Notes: generated by a model from the sequence alone, not told the origin. A stretch of DNA of 64,000 bases from Siphonodentalium dalli (GCA_032622095.1 CP136063.1:214475982-214539981); one strand, 5' to 3'. Numbered from the stretch's first letter, positions 35,249 through 46,763 are shown. Numbers and translations are program-made.

Positions 35249-35819
35249 GTTTACCATCATAATATAAAGAAACACCAGGAAAGTAACTTTTTATGCTTTG
35301 TTTACATAACAGTCGGCAAATTTACGACTATAACATAATGTTTATGAGATATTTCTCATTTGTATATTAACAAAGTCTGTCTATATTTGAATATTATTTC
35401 GTTTGTAGCGGTGGAAATATGTTCACATGATACCCACCAAGGCCTTCATACCTTTAAGGTATACTACAACTGTTTTTCTTTTCAATAGCAGAATACAGAA
35501 TGCTATTAAGAAGTGACACAAAACACAGAACATTTGTTTTAATTATAAGTATTAAGAAGTGAGAGATATGTGAGTCAAGGAAACCAGTAACGAAAGGCAA
35601 TATTAACATGATTTGTCAGAGAATAATTGTTTACGTTCCAATGAATATGTACTGGAAACAAACTGTCTGTACCAGACTTTCATAAACACAAATTATGTAT
35701 TAATGATCATTAATGGTGTGACGACATATTTCGTTCTTTAATGTCTCAAATGAAAGTGTCAATGACACTGTAGCTCAACTTTGAGAAGAAGTTAAATTTG
35801 TGTGATGAGCAATGAATGG
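34566..35819. other. no recognised gene
   Basis: Holds the two rightmost AACGCTCTTTAT motifs (35195, 35237); otherwise nothing assigned. Confidence 0.4.
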
Positions 35820-36790
35820 AAAGATTTAGAATTGAATTTGGAAATCCAAGATGGCCGCTGGCAGCCATGTTTTTTTTGTCGGAATGTCCCCAAAATGACC
35901 CATTCTCATCTACATTCCAATTTCAACAGCCATGAAAAATTTCATGATGATCAGACTAAAGGTACGACCTGTAGCCCGTGCTAAAGGATTTAGTCATACA
36001 AAGATTAAAATCCAAGATGGCTGCTGGCGGCCATGTTTTTGGGTCAAATGATCCCAAAATGACTCGTTCCCATCTACATGTCATTATTAACATTCTTGAC
36101 AAATTTTATGATGATCAGACTGAAAGTACGACCTGTAGCCCGTGCTAAAGAATTTAGTCATACAAAGAGTAAAATCCAAGATGGCTGCTGGCGGCCATGT
36201 TTTTTGGCCGAATAACCCCAAAATTACTCGTTCCCATCTACATGTCAATATTATCATCCATGACAAATTTCATGATGATCAGACAAACAGTACGACCTGT
36301 GGCCCGTGCTAATGGATTAAATTTTGAAATCCAAGATGGCCACTGGCGGCCATGTTTTTTGTCCGAATGACCCCAAAATGACTCGTTCCCATCTACATTC
36401 CAATTTCAACAGCCATGACAAATTTTATGATGATCAGACTAAAGTTAAGACCTGTAGCCCGTGCTAAAGATTTAGTCATATAAAGACTAAAATCCAAAAT
36501 GGCTGCTGCGGCCATGTTTTTTGGCCGAATGACCCCAAAAGGACTCGTTCCCATCTACATGTCATTATTAACATTCTTGACAAATTTCATGATGATCAGA
36601 CAAACATTACGAACTGTAGCCCGTGCTAATGGATTGAATTTTGAAATCCAAGATGGCCACTGGCGGCCATGTTTTTTTTCCGAATGATCCCAAAATTAAT
36701 AATCTGGTCTAAATGTTGATGTCAACAGCTATGACAAATTTCATAATGATCCGACCAAAGGTACGACCTGTAGCCTGCATTGTTGACGCC
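35820..36790. repeat. tandem repeat, 6 units of ~160 bp
   Basis: Units start with AAATCCAAGATGGC at about 35842, 36008, 36172, 36327, 36489 and 36643. Each continues GGCGGCCATGTTTTTTG, GACCCCAAAATGACTCGTTCCCATCTACA, TGACAAATTTCATGATGATCAGAC and ACGACCTGTAGCCCGTGCTAA. Two spacer types precede units (TTTAGTCATACAAAGA and GGATTGAATTTTG), suggesting a higher-order two-unit repeat. Every unit has inverted ATGGC / GCCAT elements. Confidence 0.92.
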
Positions 36791-36845
36791 TTACGTACAC
36801 ACATACACACGGACGACAAAGCCATGGCAATAGCTCAAACTTTAC

Positions 36846-37365
36846 AATTTAACGACATTTTCGGTCTTTAACAGTTTAATAGGGGCCCCCGGTGGTCCAG
36901 TCGGTAGAGTGTCAGGTGCATTACGTCGTCCCAGGCCGTCCAGCGCTGACGAAGCTGGTTCTAACCCCACCATAGGGAGGGTGACCGGAATCGTGTATCT
37001 GGGCAAGTTTGTCAATTGCTTTCCGGGGGTCGGTGGTTTCTACACGCAGTGGAACAACTTCCCGGTGAAATTGAGCCTCTGCGTGGTCTTTCCTCCACCC
37101 GTAAAATTGACAACGTCGTGTGTGGCCTAGCGGCTAGAATGACGATAAACCCTAATAAACAACAGCAACAACAATTAATAGTTTAATGACATTTTTCGGT
37201 CTTTATAATATCTCAAGATATAGGGGGTATTTGGATCTCTAGTTTAACGACATTTTTCGGTCTTTATAGTTTAACGACATTTTTCGGTCTTTAATATCTC
37301 AAGATAGAGGGGCCCTTAGGGGGTATTTGGATCTCTAGTTTAACGACATTTTTCGGTCTTTGATA
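36846..37365. repeat. minisatellite TTTAACGACATTTTTCGGTC
   Basis: The phrase TTTAACGACATTTTTCGGTC + TTTA recurs at about 36848, 37182, 37239, 37267 and 37340, with 'atctcaagatagaggg' and 'gggggtatttggatctctag' spacers. It is split by the SINE at 36881-37179. Confidence 0.85.
36881..37179 (+). mobile_element. tRNA-derived SINE with target duplication
   Basis: The head has an A box (GTGGTCCAGTCGGTAGAG, 36892-36909) and B box (GCTGGTTCTAACCCC, ~36953), both good RNA polymerase III promoter matches. The body ends with CCTAATAAACAACAGCAACAACAA, a short (AACA)n tail. AGTTTAAT flanks it at 36873-36880 and 37180-37187, fitting a target-site duplication, although the host minisatellite also contains AGTTTAA repeats. 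About 299 bp. Open frames through it are not genes. Confidence 0.85.
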
Positions 37366-38095
37366 GCAAAATGGAAGAAGTACATATTTGGAAGATGTGG
37401 TGGCCCTAAAAAGGAAAGTTGTTTGGTGGTCTTGAAATGCAGTTTTTCTTAACAGTCTTCCTTGATTAAAGTGATGTGAAACACTCCGGCAGACACCGGG
37501 CAGAGTGATCAAATAAATAGAAATTAAGAATAATCTTTCTCAAAGTAGTTATTTGTTACGAATATTAATCCAAATGGATGTTACACAACGTCATTCTTAT
37601 ATATTAGTTAAATGCAATGACTCTCGATGGCAAAATGATTTTTGTTTAATTACAGCCGATAGTTGCGCCCCGAATCGAGATGTAAATATTTACAATTTGG
37701 AGTAGTTCAGACGATGTTCTATATGAAGTGGTGTGGTAGATCTTTTTGGAAATTTTCAGTGATGTTAGTAGAATGATACCATTCCCCACGTTGGAAAAGT
37801 GCCTGAGCACTAACTTATCAATTTCTCGCTCCCGAAAAATTCCATAATATGTCTTTAAACATATATATAAATCTCCGAAAAAAAAAATTCTAAAGCATTA
37901 AACGATTTGCTATATTTCCACTAGGGCATATATTTCATCTGATTTTGCGAGAATCCATATATACTTTTTCATGAGAATCCAGGGTAATTTGCGAGAATCT
38001 AGATTTGGATTCTCGCCGAAATATAAGCCCAGATTTCACTCTGAAGTGTGCCTAAATGGCATAAATTGTACCTTGGTTCCCATGTTCGCTATAAA
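37366..38095. other. no recognised gene
   Basis: No exon, RNA or mobile-element end recognised. Confidence 0.4.
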
Positions 38096-38119
38096 CTAGC
38101 TTGAAATTCGCAAACCAAT

Positions 38120-38784
38120 GAATTTGTTTTCTTCAGAAAATTTACATTTTTATGATTCGCGACATAAATTGTCACCAATAAAAACAAATTTGATTCATCG
38201 TGGAAGTTAGTCGGTGACTATAAATAATGTCACCATTCAACTGAATGTTGTTGAATTCTATTGAGATGTGGAGCAGACAATATATTGGGAGGCTCGGAGG
38301 CTCCATAGCATGAGGCCCCCACCCCCTTTTTCGTATGCCGTATTCCATGCCCTGTTATGAGGTACGCCGTATTTCCGGCCCCTCTGTTAGGAGGTATTCG
38401 GTATTCCAAAAATACCGGTATTCGTACGCCGATCTTCCAAAAAATGAAGTTTTCATATATTTTTATGTATTCCATATGGTATTCCGTATTCCAACTTCTG
38501 TGTTAAGTGGTATTCCGTCTTCCATGGGGGTGGGGTGGGGGCCTCTAGCATCTGCTCCTCAATCCTTACCAGATGTCAGTAAAAGTTTCCCATTTCATTA
38601 TTTCAGTTCTTTAGCAATCTTAATCATTATATGTAATGCCCTGACCATGCTCAATTTTCTTCAGAAAAATTAACATTTTTATGACTCGCGACATAATTGT
38701 CATCAATAAAAACAAATTTTATTCATCGTGGAAGTTAGTCGGTGACTATAAATAATGTCACCATTCAACTGAATGTTGTTGAGC
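38120..38784. repeat. direct duplication of ~135 bp, 528 bp apart
   Basis: 38122-38256 (TTTTCTTCAGAAAATTTACA ... GTGACTATAAATAATGTCACC ... TGAATGTTGTTGA) is repeated at 38651-38784 with very few changes. A third partial relative (CTAGCTTGAAATTGGCAAAA) starts near 38964. The 234-bp element at 38312-38545 lies between the two copies. Confidence 0.88.
38306..38551. mobile_element. 234-bp inverted-repeat element with TAGCAT duplication
   Basis: TAGCAT at 38306-38311 and 38546-38551 flanks an element whose ends are GAGGCCCCCACCCC / GGGGTGGGGGCCTC. The inside is made of TATTCCGTATTCC-like and TACCGGTATTCG repeats. A 6-bp duplication with such G/C-rich ends does not match a superfamily I can name with confidence. 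Non-coding. Confidence 0.75.
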
Positions 38785-40008
38785 ATATTTCAACCAATTT
38801 TGGAAGTTTAAATGAATATTTTCTTCACACTCAAAGTCAATTGACAAATTTCAGGATTTTAGCCTGCTTCGTTGGGACCAAATATTTGTTGTGCACACTG
38901 AAGGAACGTCTACCATCACTCGATAGGCCAGATTATGCCCTGACCATGCTATAAAGTATTAAACTAGCTTGAAATTGGCAAAACTATGAATTTTTTTGGT
39001 TGAACAAATTTACATGGGAATCTCCATAGAAAACGGTTATATTTCGATAAAAACGAAAGTAATGCGAAATGAAAGTCGGCACTGGCCAGAATTGTGCAGA
39101 ATAACATATGAGTCAAGTTATATGCGAATATTTGACCTCATTCGATTAAATAGTCTCGTATTTAAGGAATCAATGCCAATGGCGCTCGGACATGTGGAAA
39201 TTTTTTCCGTCGCACTCGCAGACTGTAAGGCGGAATTGTGAAATGTAAACACGCATTACCTTTTGTGAGAATAACACAAGCGCAGACTTTATCAAAGTAA
39301 TGCAATACACAACAACAAATAGGATAAAACGGATATAAAAACGGTATAAGTGAGAATAAACGTGGAAACAGTTGACAACATTTGTTCGGTTATTCGGCAA
39401 AACCGAAGGTATAGATTTATGGTCACTAACAAGAAATTCAATTAATTGAGGAAAAACACCCACTGTCCTGAGTGGTATTGATAAGCTGTTGGGGGGGGGG
39501 GAGATATTAATTGTGTTAAAGTGCAATGGGAAGTAATTGCGGTTAAGGGTAATAAGAAATGTCTTATTGCATTCTCATTGGGCTTAATCATAATTAGAGA
39601 TTCCTTAAGTTATTGCGGTTAATCGAAATTGTCTATTAAATGTCAATTTTGATTCCCATAGAGATCATCAATGATGTCTATGCACAGGGTCAACGTGCCA
39701 ATCTTCTCTATTTGGATTCCAATTGTTGGCTCATTAAATATGCACATATGCTTAAGATACAGTCGTGCACGAAGCGAGCTCCCGTAAGTCGGGTTTTGGA
39801 TCCCATGCAGTTAATGAAAATATCATTGAAATAATCAGTTTCCCCCAATTGATAAACAACCATATATTCAATATACATGTTTTGGAGCAGAATTAGGCAG
39901 TCCATATTGGACGCCATCATGGAATTTATTTTTTTTAGTTTAATTTTCACACATATTTATTAGTTATGTGGATGGAGTTCTCATTAAACCTCACATCCTT
40001 ATATTGGT
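38785..40008. other. no recognised gene
   Basis: Frames at 38996-39241 and 39170-39526 (opposite strands) show no domain. A G run sits near 39491-39500. Confidence 0.4.
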
Positions 40009-40483
40009 TACAGTAATGCCCAAAGTAATTGACCACTTAACCACATCAGAATTATTGGTAATTTTTCAGCATTTAAAATCCTGACAAATTACCCATTATT
40101 CAGCTGTGGTCAATTACTTTGTACATTACTGTATGAGGATTGAGTTATCATTACACCTCAAATCCTTATATTGGTTACATTAATGCCCAAAGTAATTGAC
40201 CACTTAACCACAGCAGAATTATGGGTATTTTTTCAGCATTTAAAATCCTGACAAATTACCAATAATTATGCTGTGGTTAAGTGGTCGATTACTTTGGACA
40301 TTACTGTATGAGGATTGAGTTATTATTACACCTCAAATCCTTATATTGGTTACAGTAATGCCCAAAGTAATTGACCACTTAACCACAGCAGAATTATGGG
40401 TAATTTTTCAGGATTTAAAATCATGAAAAAATACCCATTATTTTGCTGTGGTTAAGTGATCAATTACTTTGGACATTACTGTC
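40009..40483. mobile_element. three tandem copies of a TA-flanked foldback MITE
   Basis: Copies at 40011-40131, 40178-40306 and 40353-40481. Ends are CAGTAATGCCCAAAGTAATTG / CAATTACTTTGGACATTACTG, almost the whole element being two inverted arms around TTTTTCAGCATTTAAAATCC. TA flanks each end except the last (TC). The copies are separated by the same ~45-bp flank (TGAGGATTGAGTTAT... CCTTATATTGGT), so flank plus element has been tandemly amplified. Tc1/mariner-like by target and end. Confidence 0.85.
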
Positions 40484-40779
40484 TGTAGATGGAGTTAAAC
40501 CTCACATCAGTGTGTTGGGGATTTGGACCTTGACTTGGGACCTTTTGTTTTTAACGCGACAAATGCGCGTACACCTTATACACAAATTTCTTATGTAACC
40601 AGAGTTTTTCTTGGATAAGATGAGTTTGAAGCCTGCTTACATTTCAAAATGTTGTCAGTTTTATATTGTCTGCAGCGGAACTCAACGCGTTGAAGCAAAA
40701 GTTAGAAAAGATAAAATGTGTACGTAATGAGACTATAATACAACTGAAAAAATAAACTGAGGGAGGGGTGGGCGATACA

Positions 40780-41800
40780 GGGAACTAAGGGTTGAACCGA
40801 TATAAATTTGTAGAGCGATAACGACCGATGTTGACATAATATGCATCTGAACTCTACTGTTGCAACATGGCTATAAAATAGGGGGGTGTCAGAATCTTAG
40901 TCATCTCTATATAGTGCCAGAATAGTCATCTATAAGAAGTTGGGTTGGTTATATGGACTCGGAGAAAAAGTGGTTTGTACCGATGAACTGACATAAATTA
41001 GTGGAGCGATGTTGCATCGCGACTGTACTAAAGCAGCAATGATGTAAAATGGGGGGGGGGAGGAGTCTGAAATTATCTATCTTTATAGATGGCACCAGGA
41101 TTATATAGATAGGAATAGCAATTGATATACGTATACAGTATACTATAGTAATACCATAGACATATAAGTACAAATATCACGTGATAAAATATTACGTTAC
41201 GTGAATATACCGATGAAAGAAATAAATAAATTGGACCGGGATTAGAGGTTGGGTTGGTTATATGTGGATAATTGGATATGGAATTCATACCGATGAAACG
41301 ATACAAATTAGTGGAGCGATAATGACCAATGTTGACACTTACCGCTATACTTAAAGTAATTGACCACCAGCAACGTGGTGTCACCCCGTTAATACTGCGG
41401 TACTATACCGCGGTATCCTCCAATACCGCGGTACTGATACCGCTTGTTAACGTATGTGGGAGTAAATACCTCCCCTCAAAGTGTTCCATGAAAATCACTG
41501 CGGTATTCAAAAAAATTAATGCGGTGCCCGCTAAAAGACCGCGGTATCATCGCCCAATACCGTAATTCCACTGCCATGACCGCCTCGATACAGCTACCGT
41601 TTATTACCGGTATCACCGTGGTCATGACCGGGGTATCACCCCGTTTTTCTGGTCAATTACTTTGAGAATAGCGGTAGTCAGGCTACGCGCGGGAGAAAAT
41701 AGGGGTTGATACGATAGACCAAAATAAATTTGTCAGGTGATAATGACCAATGTTGACCTATAAAGTAACGCGACTATACTGTCGCATAATTATCAGGTGT
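40780..41800. repeat. degenerate tandem repeat interrupted by a MITE
   Basis: The phrase 'accgatgaa-cgatacaaattagtggagcgataatgaccaatgttgac' and relatives appear near 40795, 40978, 41289 and 41707, some preceded by GGTTGGGTTGGTTATATG. A G run is at about 41050-41060. The element at 41342-41674 is inserted right after one 'gttgacact'. Confidence 0.7.
41340..41676. mobile_element. TA-flanked MITE (333 bp) rich in CCGCGGTA motifs
   Basis: TA at 41340-41341 and 41675-41676. Ends are CCGCTATACTTAAAGTAATTGACCA and the inverse TGGTCAATTACTTTGAGAATAGCGG (each about 25 bp). The interior holds many ACCGCGGTA / TACCGCGGTA palindromes. It shares the core AAAGTAATTGACCA with the three MITEs at 40.0-40.5 kb although the outermost bases differ. 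Confidence 0.85.
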
Positions 41801-41900
41801 AACCGGTCAAATATGAACTCTAGTGACCAATATAGAACAGGTCAGAAAACATTCGCAGGGCCCTAATTGGCCTAAAATTTATTTAACACTCCATTTGCCA

Positions 41901-42241
41901 TTATTGGCATTAAAATTGATTTATGTCGATAAAACTGTCATTTTTCAAAATTTTAAGCTGAGACTTGGAGTGTGTTGGTGGGATAGCTACATATTCGTAA
42001 AATGACAGAGAACAGCACGCAATTATGTTTTAGATGGAAGAAATGAATTTTTGTCAATGATAAAATTTAACATGGAAATTTGAATTTACCATTAACATCG
42101 ATTTATGTCGATAAAACTGTCATTTTTCAAACTTTTAGGCTGAGACTTGGTGTATGTGCGTGTGATACATATATGTTCCTAAAATGACCGAGTCCAGCGC
42201 GTAATTATGTTTTAGATGGAAGAAATTGAATTTGACATTTT
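41901..42241. repeat. direct duplication, 182-bp period
   Basis: GATTTATGTCGATAAAACTG starts at 41918 and 42100; both copies end AATTATGTTTTAGATGGAAG. Two diverged units, non-coding. Confidence 0.9.
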
Positions 42242-44220
42242 CACAAAAACACACCAATTCCGAATCCAGATGACCTACTTGCAGACGAGCGCTCGTTAAT
42301 ATTCATGCCAAGAAATACAGGCGTCAAACTCATCTTTTTGGAAGGTTAATCCGATATACACATATTGAAATAATCCTTCCAGAACACCTTCCAAGATATA
42401 GAAGAATATTTTAATAGATTAGGACGCCAAAACAGTCGTAATGAAAGAATTAAAATGCACATCGCGTCCGCTTCGATTGTCATCGGCATTGGCCAAATTA
42501 GACCATTGTATCTGTTTTGCGCATGCGCAAGTCACTTTCCATATATGGGATTTGTGTTAACATGATCACCGATCAATCCATTAACCAACAAATTACCACG
42601 CAATTATCTTAGCATAAAAATATATTGTAATTTATGCAACTACGACCCTGGTAACCCTGATAACTAATAAAATATACCGGCCAATTCATTTTAAGATCGT
42701 TATTTCACTTTGCTTTAAGCATAAATACACTCTTAAACGCACATAAACGACCCATTGGCGTTAAAATTAAATATACTCGGTATTTATTATATTAGTTTTT
42801 TATTGCTCAGTATAGAGTTAGACCCTTGACACCTGTCAATATATTTGGGCTGAATTCATATGATGCGGTATTATTCCTCGAAATAAACAACAAAGCAGTC
42901 GTTACTTCGAAATGTCGTTTGGGCTAACATTTACACAAATCCTTCGCGTGTTCTCCTCAATTGGCACGCATGTTCTCAGTCGACACACAGGTTATCCCAG
43001 AAAGTCGTGTGAAATAAACACCCAAGGTTTGGGTGAAACAAGCACCACTTCCCATTATGAATCCCGCTTGAGCAATTCAATACGGCGTATGTTCATTTAC
43101 GACACGCACGTTTTGTTTCTGAGTTTCAAAACATTGGTGCTACGAATTGTGAGGGTTGCCGCCACCCACTCCCCCCAAATTAGACCTGAATGTTTCTATG
43201 ACAAAAGGTCAGTATTGTTATCATGTTATGTTGTGGCGTATGGCCGTGTCTACGACATCCATTTTGAATAATGTTACCAGGGCCATTGAATGACACGCCG
43301 ACAAGCCGAGTGATCAATTTTACACCATATAGAAAAACGCATTGTGCTTGTGCCATGAAGGTTTCTTTAAATCTGTAATCGAAAAAGAGTGTATAGTTGG
43401 TGTTCCCCGGTTTATACATGTATGTGCTAAGCTTTCATCTCGTCCTTATGTGGTAATGGGAAATTTGTGGAAATAATAACGACGACGTGGTGATTTGAAC
43501 TACAAGGCTCAGCAACACTCATTTCCATATGCAACGCCAAATCTGACTGATTAATTTGGACAATCTGACCAATCGGGGAGCCATTTGTCTTGCGCTTTTT
43601 CCGAACGAAAGCGCCACTTTACGTTACGTTAAGCGCGTGTTCTGATACTGTTTCAGATGACGTGATCTATATAAACGTATACACATGTAGAACACAATAA
43701 TTCAGGTTCAAGCGTATATTGATTCGGCGCGCGTTACTGTTATGAAAACTCACAATTGTATTAAATAGTATTTGATATTATGGCATCTGAAGAGATAAAT
43801 TGTATATATCAGGAACATATTGCATGATGCAAGTTTAAATGACTTATATTGTTGTTTACGCGCGGCTGGTATGCCAATTTAATATGTCGGCATTGGTGGA
43901 GTCACGATTATATTGTGCAGTATTCCAATAAAATATATATTACTCGGAGCATATATATTATTCAACGTCACGCACAGAGCAACTCACCGTGATGCTATTG
44001 TAGACGGTGGGGGTGATCGTTATCAGTGTTTAGTGCAATAGGCCGTTAATTCGAATATCACGTTTCAAAGTCATCGATTACTGCAGGGAATATTGATGAT
44101 AGATCCATTAAATATGTCCCAGTTTAAGGAATGCAGAGAGAGAGATAATCTTTTATTAACGTGACATGTGCATCCACAATACATAAATATATTACATAAA
44201 CAAAATAATGATATTGCACC
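42242..44220. other. no recognised gene
   Basis: Includes the plus-strand partner (about 42825-42945) of the repeat at 14381-14500. The 119-codon frame starting at 42912 begins within that repeat and shows no domain. A minus frame at 43180-43419 has an acceptor-like CGATTACAG but no recognisable product. Confidence 0.4.
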
Positions 44221-44331
44221 CACAGGTCCCCAGAACAAAATTTGACCCCACCCCCTATGATACTTAATCCTATATGATTAAGTATCATAGGGGTGGGCCC
44301 GTGGGGTCAAATTTTTTTCTGGGGACCTGTG
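44221..44331. repeat. long hairpin, ~50-bp arms
   Basis: CACAGGTCCCCAGAA ... CCCTATGATACTTAATC is followed by a 6-bp loop and its inverse GATTAAGTATCATAGGGG ... CTGGGGACCTGTG. Few mismatches. Ends and target duplication not resolved; probably a small foldback element. Confidence 0.85.
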
Positions 44332-44779
44332 ATTGCACCCTGCCACATGGGGCCTATAAGTCACGCGAATACAACTCTCCTCATTACTGTTGCAAAACAA
44401 CATAGCATTTTTTAGATAGCTCAATGGATACATAATATGATACTTTGTTATGCACAGCATTCTATTTCATTGGCGAGTGTGAACACGCCACGCAATATCC
44501 TGATTCTAATTAGATATATTTAACCCTTTATTGACCTTATTGTCTAAACATTTCCATCGATATAGAGGGCTCATTCTGCACTTGTGTTTATGTGTCGTCT
44601 GCTTTTATCACCTCATATAGCTGCCCTCAAAATGCATAATAGATCATTCAAATGTATACTTGTATAAGTGAATGTGATATATGAAGTCGTTTGTGTATGC
44701 CATATTGAGTTGAGAGTATAATCTTCAATCATAAGAGGTAGCAATATGTCATAGAATTATAAAAAAAAAACATACATAC

Positions 44780-45050
44780 ATTTCGTTATTAACGATATCT
44801 TATTTCGTTAGAATGAAATATTATCTCGGTATAACGAAATGAGATATCGTTGTAACGAAATAAGATCGTTATGACAAAAAAAGATTTCGATATACCGAAA
44901 AACAAATATTTCGATGTAACGAAATAAGATATCGATATAACGAAATAAGATTTCGTTTTAAAGAAATAAAATTTAGATATATCAAAAAATAAGATTGCTT
45001 TAGAAGTAAATACAACTTCGATATAACGAAATAAGATATCGCATCGTATA
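44780..45050. repeat. ATAACGAAATAAGATATCG minisatellite
   Basis: Repeats of ~17-19 bp built on ATAACGAAATAAGATATCG with many variants. A second shorter block of the same motif, TTATTTCGTTATAACG, lies at 46268-46372, about 1.3 kb away on the other side of the MITE. Confidence 0.85.
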
Positions 45051-45306
45051 AATATAAGCTACCACATAGTAATATGTGTATGCACAATGCACACAATGGC
45101 TCAGTATGAATGTTCATTGCCTAAACTTCATAGAGGGTTTCCGTTTGGGGGAGGGGGTTATCCGACTTGGACTCCGCCCTTCCACCATGACATTCAGTAT
45201 ATATAGTCGATTTTTCAACTATAAATCAACTGGTCCCCAGACCAAGGAATTACAACACTCAACAATATAGGATTAGACTTTGGTTCTGCGAACATGCCAG
45301 TGTGAT

Positions 45307-45715
45307 ATAACCCTTTACCCAACAGAAGGGCCCTGTGCCAATGCATTCTCTTATATATGCGAGTCGACCATAGGTCGCCTCGCATATATAAGAGAATGCA
45401 TTGGCTTAACACATTAAAAATTATAAAATTGTTAAAGAATGTAAGAAAAAATTGTAAAAAGTGTTAAAAAAAGATTATTTTAGGCCAATGCATTCTCTTA
45501 TATATGCGAGGCGACCTATGGTCGACTCGCATATATAAGAGAATGCATTGGCACAGGGCATAACTGTAACTATCACAATGTGATCAAGGAGCCGGTTCCA
45601 ATGATATCCATATTTGTATGGTTCTATTGAGACAGAACGAAGTTATTTTAGGCTGTTGAAGCTTTATTTGGCCGGTTTTGGCCGGTTTTGGCCGGTTTGT
45701 TGGGTAAAGTGATAA
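45307..45715. mobile_element. piggyBac-like MITE with paired palindromes (401 bp)
   Basis: Element 45311-45711, ends CCCTTTACCCAACA / TGTTGGGTAAAGTG, flanked by ATAA on both sides. It contains two 69-bp near-perfect palindromes (45337-45405 and 45484-45552), which are inverted relative to each other, and a terminal GGCCGGTTTT triplet repeat. The sister copy at 61432-61753 is flanked by TTAA. Four-base TTAA-type targets with CCCTTT ends fit piggyBac. An empty-site paralogue exists at 46190-46276. Confidence 0.88.
45337..45405. repeat. 69-bp near-perfect palindrome
   Basis: GCCAATGCATTCTCTTATAT continues to CGAG, then TCGACC-ATA-GGTCGC and the inverse arm. Only one T:C mismatch in 33 pairs. 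Copies: 45484-45552, 46115-46183, 61458-61526 and 61536-61604. Confidence 0.95.
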
Positions 45716-46114
45716 GGAGTCAGAACTAGGCCTGCCCCAAGTCACCAAATCACGATGAACTAACACTGTCTTGTCTCACTATGGACATCTTCTGTATTTG
45801 TATTATCTGTCTTCTGCTTATTTTTAAAATCGGCCCTGAAAAATTTAAATAAATAAAAAAAAAAAATTGGTTTAATTTTTTTTGGGTATGCTTAAGCATG
45901 CTATAGCGAATTTAAAAACAAACTATAAAACCTTAGGGGCATGTTATAACTCAAAACTATCACCAAGTATTCATAGTAATAATTTTGATGCCCATGAAAA
46001 ACGTAAGATTCCCTAGCACTGAACCTACAAAATAAGTCTGTTAAAGAATATAAAAAATTGTAAAAAATTGTAAAAAATTGTAAAAAATAACAACAAATGA
46101 TGAAAAATTGTTAG

Positions 46115-46183
46115 GCCAATGCATTCTCTTATATATGCGAGGCGACCTATGGTCGACTCGCATATATAAGAGAATGCATTGGC
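46115..46183. repeat. isolated palindrome copy next to the empty site
   Basis: Same 69-bp palindrome with the AT-rich GTAAAAAATT spacer on its left and GCACAGGG on its right, i.e. an internal fragment of the MITE without either terminus. Confidence 0.9.
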
Positions 46184-46189
46184 ACAGGG

Positions 46190-46276
46190 TATGCCAGTGT
46201 GATATATGGGGTCAGAACTAGGCCTGCCCCAAGTCACCAAATCACGATGAACTAACACTGTCTTGTCTCACTATGC
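46190..46276 (+). repeat. paralogous empty site of the MITE
   Basis: ATGCCAGTGTGATATATGGG then GTCAGAACTAGGCCTGCCCC... matches the left flank (45294-45310) joined to the right flank (45712-45783) of the MITE. Where the MITE sits between two ATAA copies, this paralogue has a single ATAT. It shows the insertion junction directly. Confidence 0.85.
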
Positions 46277-46763
46277 CCAAATATTTCGGTATATCTAAAT
46301 ATTATTTGGTTATTACAATATCATATTTTGGTTATAACGATATCTTATTTCGTTATAACGAAATAAAAAAGAGTTCACTCGGTACATGGCTCCGTAATTA
46401 TGGACTCATATTGACTTTTTATAAGTTCATTGTGGGCTGAAAATAACAAGAATAAACCAACTCACGACTTACCAGGTGTACGCTCTTTAAAATGTGTTTC
46501 ACGGTGAACCGCGCCAGTCAACGAATAACGGGTAAATGTAATATTCAGATCCAATATGAACCTATTTTCATGAGGATAATTATGTTGCTTATTTTGGAGA
46601 AACAAATAGAGCGAAAATCAATAAAGAAAATAAACAAAACAACACCCTTCTACCCATTTTCCATTTCCACAGAACTGTCAAATTCAATCTGACCATGATA
46701 ATAATAAATATGATATGTGTGAATGCCAGACGTGTATGCTAACATAATCAACGATAGACTTAC

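Noticed and set aside
42912-43271. 119-codon plus-strand frame
   Set aside because: Starts inside the dispersed repeat shared with 14381-14500 and shows no domain or splice structure.
44780-45050. Possible CRISPR-like array of ATAACGAAATAAG repeats
   Set aside because: Unit is a simple degenerate AT-rich minisatellite without spacers, in an animal genome.
45584-46258. Two minus frames sharing the N terminus MLVHRDLVTWGRPSSD
   Set aside because: The shared part is just the duplicated flank of the MITE; downstream codons are MITE or AT-rich filler.
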